From: Gnetum montanum
Taxonomy: Eukaryota > Streptophyta > Gnetopsida > Gnetales > Gnetaceae
DNA: 64,000 nt
Reading direction: 5' to 3'
Assembly: GCA_015680685.1 (NCBI GenBank)
Contig: MNCI01002098.1
Coordinates: 737,873 to 801,872, forward strand
The translations under genes and the position numbers were made by a program. Under the pieces are notes generated by a model. The model was not told where the DNA came from, did not search any database, and was given only the letters and a program-made list of their open reading frames with translations. Shown here one piece after another: positions 21,961 through 34,246 of this stretch (the first letter of the stretch is position 1; each line of letters starts with the position of its first letter).

Positions 21961-24480
21961 CAATTGGAAACAACATGAATTAACATCATGGTGTGGATCT
22001 AAGGTGGCATTTGGTTTGAAGGGCACTTGAATGGGTTTGATGTAGAGGATGAGGGTGTTGAAGATATAGGGCGACCAATTGGATTAGTTGTGAGGGTTTT
22101 GAAGGATTGTTGGGTTGAAAAAAGATCATTTCCTAGATCAATTATCTAAACCATTTGACTAAAAACTAGGTTATAAATTTGCAGCTCTCATAGCATTTTA
22201 TTGCTATGGCTATAAGGGAATTTTAGCCTACATGGATGTAATAGGAGATAACTAGGTTGAGGGTGGAGGGATGTGTGTAGAGGAATGTAGAGGATGGTAA
22301 GGATATGGATGCTTCCCTTGAGTAGATGATGAATGATTTTGATGATACTATAGAGGGTAATAGTGATGCTGGAATGAGGAATGGCTTGTAGAGCTTCATG
22401 GAGAAATGGGTTGCTAAACATAGTACCCATATGGATTTGATTGCCTATAAGGGTAATACTATCTTAATGATGAAATTTCCCATGATTGTGGTTGGTTCAA
22501 CTACTAGTAGTGCTCATATGGTTATGGTGGAGCTCCACTTGGATAATAAGCTTGTTGTTGTTAGTGGAACTGCCTTGGATTCCCTTAAGGATAAAATAAT
22601 CATCTAGGTGCTTTCCTATGTGTTAGTCAAGGATTGAACGTGTAAACCCTAGACTCTCATAAGTGTGACATCATAGGAAAACACCCCTTCGAATGTTCAT
22701 ATTGATAGATGTTACATCCAGCATCATCATCACAATTTTTCTCCACAACTTCTACTATAGCAGCTTTGCCTTTACCCCTTTGGTAGGCATGCTTAGCTTC
22801 TTTCTAACTCCTACTATTACGATCACTATTCTAATCTTTGTATGCTTTAACAATCTTCATAGTAGTTTATAATTTTTCATTCAAAGAGTCCCATAATTTA
22901 TCAACCTTTGCCAAAATATTGGAAATATATTTTTGGATAGGCAAGGTTTTCCTATTCACCACTTTGTCGAGTGGTGACTCCTCCTCATCATAGAATTAGA
23001 CCTTCCTTTTCCTAATGGAAGGATCCCTATTATATTCTTCTATAATTTTCCTTTTTTACAACTCACCTTCTTCTTTTGCTACCTACTCTATCAGCCATTT
23101 TATTTGATCAACTTTTAGTTTGGATAGTATCCCTTGGGCATAAACCCCAAGAGTTCTTCTAGTTTTTGCTCTAAGCCCATCTATGATGTGGTGAAGTTGT
23201 TTCCTCTAAGAATAATCATGGCTAGGGCATCTATGTAAGAGAGAATAATATCTAACCATTGTGACATCCAAGGGTTCATGTTTTTCTTGTTTCTAGCCTT
23301 GGATATGCCTTCTCAAATTGCACATTCTAGAGTATGCCTAGTATTTATCATTAAATAGCTCAAGAATTATACTCCATCAGTAGATATATTATGGCTCTAA
23401 GGACTAGTACAAGCTTTCAACCTCCTTAATGAGTATCTTGGGAATAGTTTGAGTTTCTACCAATCATTTTCAATGTTCTACAAGGTAAAACTATTATGAA
23501 AAACTTGTAGATCTGTTTGTGGATCAGAGTTATATCCCCATTCAAATCTTGGGATATTGTTCATATCTAAGTGGTTGATCCAACTATCTTTCACATGTCT
23601 ATTTGAAATATTAATTGCCTCTACAATGTTAAGCATGCTTTAAGTTACCAACAAAGGCTCATCATCATTATTTCATTGTCGTCAATGATGTCCTCTATTA
23701 TCTCTTCATTTATTATGGGCTTGGTGATCAATTTTTGTTATCTCATTGAGCATCTTCATCATGGTTATTCTTTCTACAACATCTTTCAAAACCAGAAGAA
23801 GAGGAAGAAGAGGATGTAGATGAACAAGATGAAGAGGGAGGAGGACTACCACCATCATGGTTTCTACCAACTTCCCTTTAGTTGTCATGACCACGTTCAT
23901 CAGATTTCTTATTATCTTGATGCTTGCCTGAGCTCCTTCCTTGACTGCCATCTTTTCTGAACTCAAAATGTTGATAGTAGAATGTAGATTCAGCTTCACA
24001 TCCCCATAATCAGTAAGTAGGGGTAGATAATTTTTATGTTGAGAGGCTTCAGAGAAAGGGCACTTATTATCATTTTGGTTTAGCAAGAATAAGGGATTGG
24101 TGAATCATCTCCTCTTCACAACCTCATGATGCTTATCCTGGTGTTGATCTCTCATACACTGTGTGTTAGTGGGATAGTAGTCCCTAGTTTCATAGCCATT
24201 CACAACATATTCCTCTTGAAGATTGTGGATGGATAACTTTGTAAGTGTTTGAAGCAACATCATAGGCATAGATTGATCAAGGGCATTATAATGTTGCCCT
24301 CCATATCATGCCATTGCAGTTGCTCATCCTAGTTTAGGATGAAGGTGAAATCAGGAATATACTCATTTGGATGAGTATATACCACCTTGCACTATTGTGG
24401 AATTGGTGGTTTGACACCTTCATTCCTGCAAGAAAAAGAAGACATTTTGAAAACAAATAAAATATTAATGTTCACCTTGG
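21961..24480 (-). pseudogene. Gag of copy B
   Basis: Capsid part at about 23590-23050: NNIPRFEWGYNSDPQ, LKLFPRYSL, LFNDKY-stop-AYSRMCNLRRHIQG and HRCPSHDYS, aligned with copy A. A short zinc-knuckle-like motif lies at 22716-22681 (CNIYQYEHSKGC). The Pro/Tyr-rich tail reaches about 22100. The N-terminal part (24086-23706) has Leu/Pro runs in the wrong frame, so the true frame is shifted. Numerous stops. Confidence 0.75.
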
Positions 24481-24544
24481 GTTCACCCAATGATATTAAT
24501 AATATTCACTAATCCTAGATAGCACATGTTTCAACAAAAAAATT

Positions 24545-24562
24545 CCTTGACAATGATTCCAG
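24545..24562 (-). other. Decayed tRNA-Asp primer-binding site (copy B)
   Basis: Plus strand reads CCTTGACAATGATTCCA where the complement of plant tRNA-Asp would give CCCCGGCAACGGCGCCA. Seven positions differ and six of the changes are C-to-T or G-to-A transitions. Location next to the LTR end supports the call. Confidence 0.7.
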
Positions 24563-25426
24563 TGATGAGCAACAAGGCACCCCTACACCCAACCATACAA
24601 ATCATTGTCTTCCAAATTACACTTGTGATGTACATAGATATGGTTAAGTGTGGTTAATCAAGGCATATGTTTTTTATTATTTTATGTTTAATGTTATTTA
24701 GTGCTTAGAGTAGAGAGATGAAATAATTTAAAAACTAATCTAATTTAACCACTTAACTAGTCTCTAACTAATCCTAATATAAGCATTTGGTCCCACTTTC
24801 CCTACACATCCTAAACCCATGAATCCACTACTAGGTTACCAATCACTATGCTACTAGGCATACCAAGCAATAACGCTACTGGGATTACCAAGCAAATACA
24901 TGCTTATGCTCAAAGCAATTGTACTTATGTACTTAATCTATTTAGCATAATTAATTAACTAATCACTTAAAGTCTAATTTATCTTAATTAATTGCATATT
25001 TCATGAAAATAATAAATGTATAAATAAATCATTAATCTATTCTAAGTGCTACAAAGTTGATCAAAAGGCTCGTCTTTATTGCCATACACATTGGTGTTGT
25101 TTAGATACAATAGTGATCGAATAAATATCCATATATTTTTTGACTCTTGTTGTAGGCACTTAGAGAAATACTTTAACTTTCAAAAGGAAAAATTATAAGA
25201 GCTTTGCTACTACTATGACTTGGATGCCCATAAACATGGTTGGGAGTTTGTATTTATGTTTTTTGCTATGGTACTACATTGATGGGGCCCTATAGATGTA
25301 GCAAATGCTACATCAATGCGACGTCATCGATGGGAAATATCATGTAAATGGGGTTCCTTCAATGGAGGCTCGTCAACGAGGCCATGTCAATGGGGGCCCA
25401 TCAACATGACACTTTGATGCTCATCA
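24563..25426 (-). repeat. 5' LTR of copy B
   Basis: Begins TGATGAGCAACAAGG and ends TGCTCATCA; 864 bp. Matches the 3' LTR at 13136-14079 throughout except a gap of roughly 90 bases after the first 45. The first 87 bases contain no CpG, consistent with old age. Confidence 0.87.
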
Positions 25427-25431
25427 CATTG
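25427..25431. repeat. Target-site duplication, right copy (CATTG)
   Basis: Partner of TATTG at 13131-13135. Confidence 0.8.
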
Positions 25432-25692
25432 TTAATTACCTTAATTAATTAATTAATTTATTACTATTAGAAGTAGCTTAAGGCCAAAACAACATCAATT
25501 ATCATAGGCCTCACTTTGGACCAAACCATACATGACAAAGCTACCACTAGTCCAAGTGGGAAGACAATGAATTATGATCAAGCCATAATGATCTAGATGC
25601 CACAACTAGTCCCATTCTTGGAATTCAACTGGATTATGCGTGAATGCTTGTGATTTATATGGTTGAGTGTAGGGGTACCTTACTACTCATCA
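25432..25692 (+). repeat. Family-E LTR on plus strand, right part (continues 12404-13135)
   Basis: TTAATTACC...ATCATAGGCCTCA...GGGAAGACAATGA...GGATTATGCGTGAATGCTTG matches the last third of the LTR at 31556-32431 and ends GGGGTACCTTACTACTCATCA. Joined to 12404-13135 it makes one LTR of about 993 bp. Confidence 0.85.
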
Positions 25693-25716
25693 TCTATGAA
25701 TAGCTAAGCATTTACC

Positions 25717-26532
25717 ATGCAAAGCTCTATTGGACTTAGGTTTCATGATGAATTTGATCTCTAACAAAACATATAAAGCATGAAGCCTATCACCATTACA
25801 AGAGTGCAACATTAGGTTGGAGCTTGCAAATTAGTTTGTCACCACTCCTTTGGGACAAATTGACGATGTAGTGACTAGTGTCAATGGGTGATCCACTCTA
25901 GCCAACTTTCTAGTAATTAATTTGAAAGATGCTAATAAGGAGTTCCCAATAATTATGAGGAGGACATAACTTAGCACAATTGATGCTAGGTTAAGTATGA
26001 TAGATTTATGGGTTTAGATTTCTAAGAACGATGTACGTGGAACCATACACACAAAAAATTCCATGTTTAATTACGAAACGTAAAGGGTGCAATAGTGGAC
26101 CAACACTCCATAACATCAACATAGTTATTATAGTCCACTCAACGATAAGAAACAACCAATGTGTGCAACTATAAGAGTAGAGGATACAAAACCAAAAGAC
26201 ACCCTGTGGTCACTAACTAAGAACCTTAATTTGTCTAATACATGCATGGAAAAATATAAAACACCTACTAATTTCCAAACTAAGAAAATGACTGTAATTG
26301 AGAGACCAAAAATGAAATAGTTAACTCATAATCATACACTAAAAGAAAAAGTGAATAAGAATTTAGATGATCATAACTCCACTACTATCAAAATTACATA
26401 GGATAATGAGAGAAAAGTCACATCACTAAAGATGTTAGGTGAACCACCTACAATGTATGACCTAGGAGATTTAGGGAGCATTTTCCAAACACTTACCCAT
26501 GAGATTAGTCATGGAGGAGATACTTTACTTTG
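25717..26532 (+). pseudogene. Family-E protease and linker (copy D)
   Basis: Reads KALLDLGFMMNLIS (D-L-G where D-S-G is needed), then PLQECNIRLELAN-stop-FVTTPLGQIDDVVTSV, a Trp replaced by TGA, NFLVINLKDANKEFPII and LSTIDARLSM. The linker contains runs of Lys/Thr/Asn, two stops, and ends HEISHGGDTLL with TGA at about 26532. The GGAGAT word at this end also marks the pol end in copies B and C, so RT to INT seems to have been cleanly removed. Confidence 0.75.
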
Positions 26533-29079
26533 AATTTAGAATTAATAAGTGATTTTTTTTATTTTTTTATTTTACAATTCTTTCCATCTTTTTACATTCT
26601 TTGACATTTTCTCATTGTTTATAGTTTTCCATTTCTTCAATTTTTCACATCTTTTACATTTTTCATATCTTTTACATTTTTCATTCTTTATACTTTTTCA
26701 TCATTTTTTCTATCTTTTGCATTTCTTTCATATTTTTTAAACCCTTTGTAAATAATTTTGATTGTTAATAAAACATATTCAAATAAAGGAAAGATGTATC
26801 CCAACAAGGTGAATATTTCTCTATGTTATCAAGTCATAAAAGACTAATTATTTGCACAGTGAGCCCACATCATTCATCCATCCACTACATTAATGAGAGG
26901 TTCTTACCATGGCCATAATGATAATTTTTTCCATCATCAAACTAAGAATAAACTTGTGATCATTATGCCTGGATAGAAAAGTGAAGAACCAAGGGGAAAT
27001 GAAAAGGGTGTTACATCAAGGGAACTTGTGGATTCTTTTTATATTATTATTGTAAGTTCTATCATGTTACTAAGGTTGTATTATATGCTTGTAGATATAT
27101 TGAAAAATGGAAGTAAGAGTAAAATAAGTGCTATCTTAAAAGGTTGACACAGTTAAAGAAAATAAAAGAGCACAAAATAAATTTTTGGGGGTTCCATTAA
27201 AAAGACATGTTACCCATGCCTAAAGGTAGGTAGCTTCTCAAAAATATAAAAATAAAAATAAAGTGTCATGAATAAAGCTCCTCCCTTGGACAATATACTA
27301 AGTGATAATACTCCTTGTAACATTGATAGTCTTATGATTGTAATTCCAAGAGATGAATTGATGCGATGTCATTCGAAGGTGGTGTGGAATTGGTTTGAAT
27401 CTTGGACAAAAAGGATAATGATTACCTTAACCACTGATAAAACACAAGAATTCATTATGCCTATGGTAAGACACCTCACAACCTGATTTCTGCAATCCTT
27501 TCTAAGTCCATTTCATCTCACCATTTGAATAATCATAACTTATGATTTTATGTAACATAGAGTTATTTTCCCAATTTGGTGGTATTAACATGTGTGTTTT
27601 GCTAAATAGGTATTCATTACATTCAAATCCTTAAGTGCCTAAGGACACTTTTAGCTGTAGTTATACAAGGACATTAAAGGATGGAGCCTACTTTGGGGAG
27701 GATCCACTTTTCTAACTATTTTATCTAATACCTACCAAGTAGTTCCACATCATCTTGAGCCTTCTAGTTTCAATAAATGATAATAGATACTTTCCATATC
27801 ATTCACACTAACCATTCTAATGGTATAACATAATTGTTTATCTATTCATTCCATCAACATGTCATACACTTTCATAGCCCAAGATTCCTTAATCATAAAC
27901 TTTCAATGCTTATTTTTCACAATTGAAGCATCATTTTCATGTCAAGACCCTTTCAACATAATGTATATCTTCCAACCACCCTATGGGTCTCATTGGTTTC
28001 TTAAAAAACCTTAGGAAAATTTGATTTTTTCTAAGGTGAAATTGTAGTTACAATATCATAGCCACCTATGATATTGTAGTTATGATTTCATATTTATGAT
28101 ATTGCACTCAAAAAAACTACATATAGCATGGGGGAGTTAGAGAAAATTTTCATTTTTGATTTTCTTAAAAAGAAGAATTGTTGTCAATTTTTCTTTATCA
28201 CTTAGCACTCTGACACCCCATCTTTTAGTGTCCATAACTTACACATTCTTGCTTTGACTCTCATGATTTTTGAATCTACATAATCTTAGAGTGATCATCT
28301 TGTCGTGGTGGGGGATGTTAGTAAGGAAAATTTGAGTTGATTTTTTGGAAATTGCTAACTACTAGAAGGCATTATAAGGGTAAGTTTAAGGGGACATATT
28401 AAGAATTTTTAAAGTAAATAATTCATTTTAAGGCCAAAAAAACTTTAAGAAGACTATTACTTGATCATACCACTCATTTTACACTATAGAAAAGTAGTAA
28501 TGGGGTTCTTAAAAAATTTTATAACTCTACAATCATAATGAATTAAGGACTTGATATAACTAAGGGTATGAGTAAGGTACCCAATTCTTACTCATCTATG
28601 AGAATACTTTAGTAATTCCAAACCCTTTATTGATTTCAAATGTCCCCAAAAAGAGGAGCACAAGGAAAACTTCCATGACCAATAAGTAAAAAACCATGAG
28701 GTGGAAGAGGACAAGTGAGTGAGAGAAACCTGCAAGTAGAACAAGGAGAGCAGGAGGCACAATCCCTTAGTATTCATCAACAAAATTTTGCCATGAAGTA
28801 ATTTTCTTAGGAAGAAGCTGATACTCCACAAGAGCCCATCTAGGAACATTAACTCATACTATCACATGAATGCCTTCAAGCTATTTAGGAAAAATCCAGC
28901 ATGTTGATAGTAATTTTGAAACTTAACTTTGGTTCAATTTTGGAATTTTCTCTAGAAGGTGTTAAGGCCCAACTTCAATCATCTCCTTTGTGGCCTACTA
29001 TGACAACAAATGGGAAGTGGTATTTAGGAGAAACACTCTAGTTTTGGTAGAATCAAGAATTATATGCTATAGTAAAAAT
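26533..29079 (+). other. Non-coding spacer (copy D)
   Basis: A T-rich stretch with TTTTCAT/TTTTACAT repeats at 26546-26750 is followed by segments matching copies B and F (AAAGACATGTTACCCATGCC near 27200; GCCTACTTTGGGGAGGATCCAC near 27690). GATAT-rich words occur at 28040-28110. No protein domain seen; the open stretch on the opposite strand at 28592-28849 is not supported. Confidence 0.5.
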
Positions 29080-31380
29080 TTAAAGGATCTCAATGTCTTA
29101 CTTGGTTAAGGAAATTGTAGAGGTATGGAATGTACCTAATGAAGAAGAAAAGGTGGCATAGATATCAACAAGATCTAACATAGACACCACGAAGCCATGG
29201 TTGCAATAGGCATATGGCAAGGACAATAATGAACATAATGAACTAATTGCAGAAGAAAAGATCTATTTTAAAATTGGTAACTATCACATGTTTCCTACCA
29301 AGAGATTGAACTAAATCTCTACATAGGTGGCTAGAGGTAGCGTACTATTAATGGGAAAGTTCAATGTAAACATCGCTCACCTCTACTTCACAAAAATTCA
29401 AACATGATTCAAGGAGAAGAAGGCAAGGACGTTAACACTTCCATTCTCTTGCCTAATCCAAAAGTTATGAAAATGAGCTAACATCCTAGGATATACAAAT
29501 GATGCATTAAGGAAGGCATAGAATGCTTCTTATGCTGAAATGCTGAAGTTGGTGCCTTCCAAAAAGGACCAAATAGAAGAACAACTAGGCACTGAGGAGA
29601 CTACCTAAACCACATGACAAGAACAACAACAATTGCAGGTACCACCACCTTCACCACAAGATTATAGACCTTCAATGAGTCATTTGTAGTAAATTTTAGA
29701 AACCATCAGTTGGGAAAGTCGGGAATAGGCCAAACTATTTAAAATAATTGATGATTTAGTTAGGCCAACCATCTTAAGAAATATTTCTAGTAGACAAATA
29801 TGATTACAGTTAGGAAAAGAGGCCTAGTGGTCATAATAGATTTCTAGAAATGCTACATCATTTTGAGTGGTACTTAAATCTAGAGAAGGAGCACAATTGT
29901 GGTCATGCAACACCATGATCCAAAGGGAGCCATTGACGCAAAGGGAATATTTCAATGTACTTGTTATCTTGCTAGCTAATATTTCTAGAACTAAAGATGC
30001 TCAAATGTTAGCTGGTATCTCTATGACATGTGCAGAACATGAAGATTTATTAGATAGACTATTGTAAATAAGACAAGATATGATAAATCTCTTCAACATT
30101 CCTAGTGATGTCACTCTAACACAATTCAAATTAATTCCCACCAAAAGAAAATTGATCATGGCTAAAAACAAGGAAAAGAATGTTGAGAATGAACTTCATA
30201 GATTACAAGAAGAACTCGTAGCCATGAGAGTAGAAAGAAGAAATCCAATTCAATTCATTGCACTAGAATAACTAGCACAATTTAGAAATGAGTAGATTAG
30301 TTACCTTCTTAAGAATAATAAAGAGATGTAGAATGAAAAAGAAATGATAGTATGGAATGCTTTAGTGGCCAAAGCCCGAACATATGCCGATGATAAAGCA
30401 CTTACTACCATGCAAGAGGAAAATAAACAACTCAATGTTGATAACATGTGGTTGACCACTATTGAAAAATAGAAAAACATTTTGGAAGAAAGCATCCACT
30501 AGCTAAGGGAATAGTTGGTGAGGGTCAACCAGGATTTGAGCTACCTCACAAAAGAAAACAAAACCCTCTCCATGGAGGAGGTACATGCCTTCCATTAGAA
30601 ATCAGCCATTGAAATTAACATGTAGCAAAATGAGGCAAAGAACAGCTTAAGAAATACTTCTAAGATTATGTGGAAATGTATAAAAGAAATCAATGAGAAA
30701 GAGATCTAGATGGTGAAGGTTGGCACTAATTCCATGTCAACAAAAAATCTAGAATGGCAACCCATCCTGGATAGCAAGGCCCACACCTGCAAAGCATAAG
30801 TGAAAAACAAATACTTGTAGATTAAGGACTTAAAAGAGTACATTTGGTTAGAAAACCTCCGTTATGCTAACTTAGCCATGTTGATAGTAGGTAGGCCTAG
30901 AATTAAGCTTGAATAATAAGTAGTAGCCATACACACCTTATATGATAAAGAGTTTACAAACTGCAAAGATGCTTTACAAAAGCTTCAAGTAGCAAGCTCA
31001 AAGCTAGAAGCAGTTAAGGCTGGCTACTAGGGGAAAAAAGATATAGTAGTGAATCTAGCCAAAAGATTAACAAATTACCATGTATTAAGAGAGAAGGCCA
31101 AATATTTTAAAGAAGAAAGAGGATAGTTCGTGGCATGGTATGTCAAGGCTAATAAGATGTTTCTACAACTTCCATGTCTGTGAAATGTGCTGACTTCATC
31201 AAACATTGGTTCATCAGCATGGATGGTTCACAATCCAAAAATGAAAGAGTAGAAATCGTAGGTCCTCCTAAACCATTATCAATTTCAAAAGCTTGATGAT
31301 AAGGAAAAGTGACCAATGGAATAGCCATCACCACTTGGAAGAACATAAGGCTACATTAGGCTTCACCAAATTTTGTATTT
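29080..31380 (+). pseudogene. Extra coiled-coil ORF of family E (copy D)
   Basis: Second copy of the ORF at 14370-16270. First half: YFKIGNYHMFPTKRL, LTLPFSCLIQKL (about 29437), the counterpart of LPFPCLIRKL in copy B, then a Gln/Pro-rich hinge (QEQQQLQVPPPSPQDY, about 29620). Second half, strongly charged: VENELHRLQEELVAMRVERR (30190-30240), MQEENKQLNVDN, LTKENKTLSMEEVHAFH and LQVASSKLEAVKAGY. Open stretches reach about 65 codons (29867-30067, 30080-30271). About twenty-five stops. Agreement between two independent decayed copies, in opposite orientations, shows that this was a real gene of the element. Function unknown. Confidence 0.6.
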
Positions 31381-31555
31381 GCATTGTAAAGTTTGTCATG
31401 TCATGAATGTGTCATTTTTGTAAAACACCACTACAACACTTAAGACTCATGTACAGATTAGTTAGTGTCATGTAAATCTATCTTCCAATTTTGTAAGGGA
31501 CTCTATCCTCATTTTGTAACTCGAGGATGTATATTTTCAATTAGTCATGGGGGTA

Positions 31556-32431
31556 TGATAAACCCAAATTTTTTGTAGTTATGATATCATATCTACAATT
31601 TCATAGATATGTTATCATATCTCATGATAAATTATCATATAAATGATATCACAAGGTGCATGCCAACCTATAAAAGCAACACTTAGGTGCACAGATCCAC
31701 AGTAGATTTCATAACTTGGTAGTAGAGCTCTTTTAGTTTGTTTTCATAATTTTAGCTTTCAGTACTTAACAGTGTGTGCCTGAAGTGTAATGGTAAGTGA
31801 TTAAATGGATTTTTTATTCAAGTTTGATGTACTTGGATGCATTGCATGATAAAAAATAAAGATCAATATTACTTTCCATCATTGCAGCAACACTTAGTTT
31901 TATTTTCTCTTTTATTTAATTTCATGTTTATTATTTTCATAGTTACTAATTTACTTTTAATGCACTTTAGTATTACTGTCATTAAGCAAAATGAGTACAA
32001 CTAATCTCAAGCACTTCAGTGTAGCTACTTGGTAACCCAATAGTACTATCACTTGGTATGCCCAGTAGTATGATACTTGGTAATCCCAATAGTAGTTACA
32101 TGAGGTGCAAGTTGTGAATGGAATATCAGGAATGGCTGCTTATTACATAGGCTAGATTAGATTCATTTGCTATTACTTAGATTTAGAAACTATTACTTTT
32201 ACTTCATATTAACTAGGAGCACTATGGCCCATATAACATCATCTATCATATGCCTCATCATGAGTTAAACCATACGCATTGAATTTACTAGCTCATGTGG
32301 GAAGACAACAATTGCAAACTCTAACCAATTACTTGTATAATTACATTGCCTTGTCTATGGACTTTAATCAGGATTATGCATGAACCCTTGTATCTCATAT
32401 GGTTTGGTGTTAAATACTCCATTGCTCATCA
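31556..32431 (+). repeat. 3' LTR of copy D
   Basis: Preceded by AGTCATGGGGGTA, the likely polypurine tract. Starts TGATAAACCC and ends TTGCTCATCA; 876 bp. U3 is full of GATATCA/TATCATA words. It carries no interruption at the point where the LTR 12404-25692 is split. Confidence 0.85.
31669..31676 (+). promoter_or_regulatory. TATA box, copy D 3' LTR
   Basis: TATAAAAG after CCAACC and before CAACACTTAGG, aligned with TATAAATA in the other family-E LTRs. Confidence 0.65.
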
Positions 32432-33072
32432 CCTTCTATAAATTTACCAAAAATGAGCTACATAATATCATTACACACTCTACCTTTAGACAAAACCAAA
32501 CTAACGTAAAGAAGGATGATGATACTAGGAGGTCATCTAGGCTTAGGATCTTTAAAAGGATGAGAATATAGTAGCATGGATATCCTTGGAGGAGAAGACA
32601 AATTAAATTCAACATGTATTTTTAAATGAATTTTCATCATCTGAAATCTCTAAGAAGAAAGAATGGAAGCATGTGAAGATGAATTTAGAAAGAAACTTAA
32701 GGAGAATTTAGGAAAGATACTAGAATAGAGATTATAAGTCATAAAACAAAATAGAAAGAAGGCACCAAAATGATCTAGAAAAAAATTATAATGAACAAGA
32801 AGAATGTGATTGAAACATTAAAACTATCATGTCCAACAATGAAGAAAAAATATTGTTGGCTCTAGAAGAATGATTTAAATCACAAATATTACACATTTTT
32901 TATTTAGATATAAAAAACAAGCTGCATCAAAAGGATTAATATGAATAACATGTTGGATGAACTAGCTTTGAAAAGGTAATATTTAGTTACCTCTATTTTT
33001 CTTGATCAGTCTCATTCTTTACTATTGCTTCACTCAATAAAGTTCTTTAAGTTTCATGCTTATTATATACTA
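32432..33072. other. Unassigned AT-rich segment
   Basis: No conserved protein motif. A short plus-strand open stretch ending at 32571 begins inside the LTR and has a basic tail (RRSSRLRIFKRM). The rest is Lys/Asn/Glu-rich with many stops and may belong to an older element. Confidence 0.3.
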
Positions 33073-33692
33073 GTGTTGAGGTTGACCTAATGATGTTTTA
33101 GGCTTCAAAATTTTCAATACTTTAGACTTTAAAATTTTCTTAATCTAATTTTAGTTATGGTTGATTCATTAGATGTGATTGACTTGATGTAAGTTTGTAA
33201 TGACTTTTAGTTAGGATGAATTTATTAAGAGTAGGCTTCAAAACTAGTTTGATCAACTAAAACATGGGGAAATGGAGAATCCAAACCAATGTCTAGGCAA
33301 AGTAGATGCCTTGAGATTTGCATTTTTTAGATCACATATTAATGTGATCAACTAGATTTATGTAGTCAACTAGATCACTAGGAGATTATACAAAAAATGT
33401 AGTTATTAGATCAACTAGTATATAAAGCAAATCTCATGCTCTAGCCTTAATTAGCAAGCTAGATGAAGATTTCAAAAGAAGAAGAACTAGAGGCCCTATT
33501 AATGATGAAGATCTAAGTTGCATATTCAATCCATTAAGAGACTTTTTATGAGGTTTCTTTCTTTTTTCTTCCTTCATTCTTATTATGTTACGTGTTTGAT
33601 CATGAATGAAACTAAATCTATATGAGATCTTTATTTTCCTTACATTCAAACCATCATTCAATTATTTTCTCTTGGTTTTTGGATCAACAATA
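33073..33692 (+). repeat. Possible 5' LTR of Ty1/copia remnant
   Basis: Bounded by TGTTGAGG and GGATCAACA, a plausible 6-bp inverted end pair, with TATATAAAGC at about 33420 and copia gag sequence beginning about 550 bases later. No partner LTR and no clear tRNA-Met primer site were found, so boundaries are tentative. Confidence 0.35.
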
Positions 33693-34246
33693 AAATCCAT
33701 TCAATGTTTTTCCAACGTAAATATGTAAAGATAAGAGAATTAGGAAAGTTGATGAAGACTGATGTATCCCTTCAAATGAATGAAGCCCAAGTTGAACCAT
33801 TATAAATCTAGTATGTTCACTATCTTTCTTTCTTTTTTGTTTGCTACATTTCTCATTGATGCATACACTAGATCTAGATTTAATTTATACTTACCTAAAT
33901 AGAAAATTAAAAGATCTAATAAGATTTGGTATATCAAGTGCTAAAATTTTAAAGTTAGTTTTTATTACATCTTATTCATTCCGTCTAGGGTACAATGGAT
34001 CTATAAGTAGTATTAGAAATTGGTCTTTCTTTTAAAAGGGGTAAAGTCTTTGAGAGCTAACTTAGATGAATAGCAATGATTTTTATACCTTCATAAGCCT
34101 CATTATTTTAATAGAAATAATTATAGCTATTAATAAACTCCATGGACATATTTTTGCAATCAATAATTTTTGATATTTGGCCATTACTAGAAAATGATTA
34201 TTTAGGTTAAACTAAAATCATTTTTGACATCACAAATATGAAAAAT

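Larger units (their letters stand above)
13136..25426 (-). mobile_element. Complete Athila-like family-E retrotransposon (copy B), 12.3 kb, nested in an LTR
   Basis: Termini are TGATGAGTGG at 13136 and ...TGCTCATCA at 25426, a near-perfect inverted pair, flanked by TATTG/CATTG. Minus-strand order: 5' LTR (25426-24563), decayed tRNA-Asp primer site, gag, protease, RT, RNase H, integrase, a 2-kb spacer, an extra coiled-coil ORF, 3' LTR (14079-13136). It splits a plus-strand LTR of its own family. All reading frames contain stops, so the copy is dead, but no major part is missing and it defines the family. Confidence 0.88.
25693..32431 (+). mobile_element. Deletion derivative of family E (copy D): LTR-protease-spacer-extra ORF-LTR
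   Basis: Protease sequence begins within 25 bases of the LTR end at 25692, so primer site and gag are absent. RT, RNase H and integrase are also absent: protease and linker (25717-26532) run straight into the spacer. The extra ORF (29080-31380) and the 3' LTR (31556-32431) follow in normal order. Such a copy could only have moved with help from a complete relative, and without a primer site perhaps not at all in its present form. Confidence 0.75.

Noticed and set aside
26549-26740. Phe-rich 63-codon frame resembling a membrane segment
   Set aside because: Simple T-rich repeat in the spacer; not conserved as protein in the other copies.
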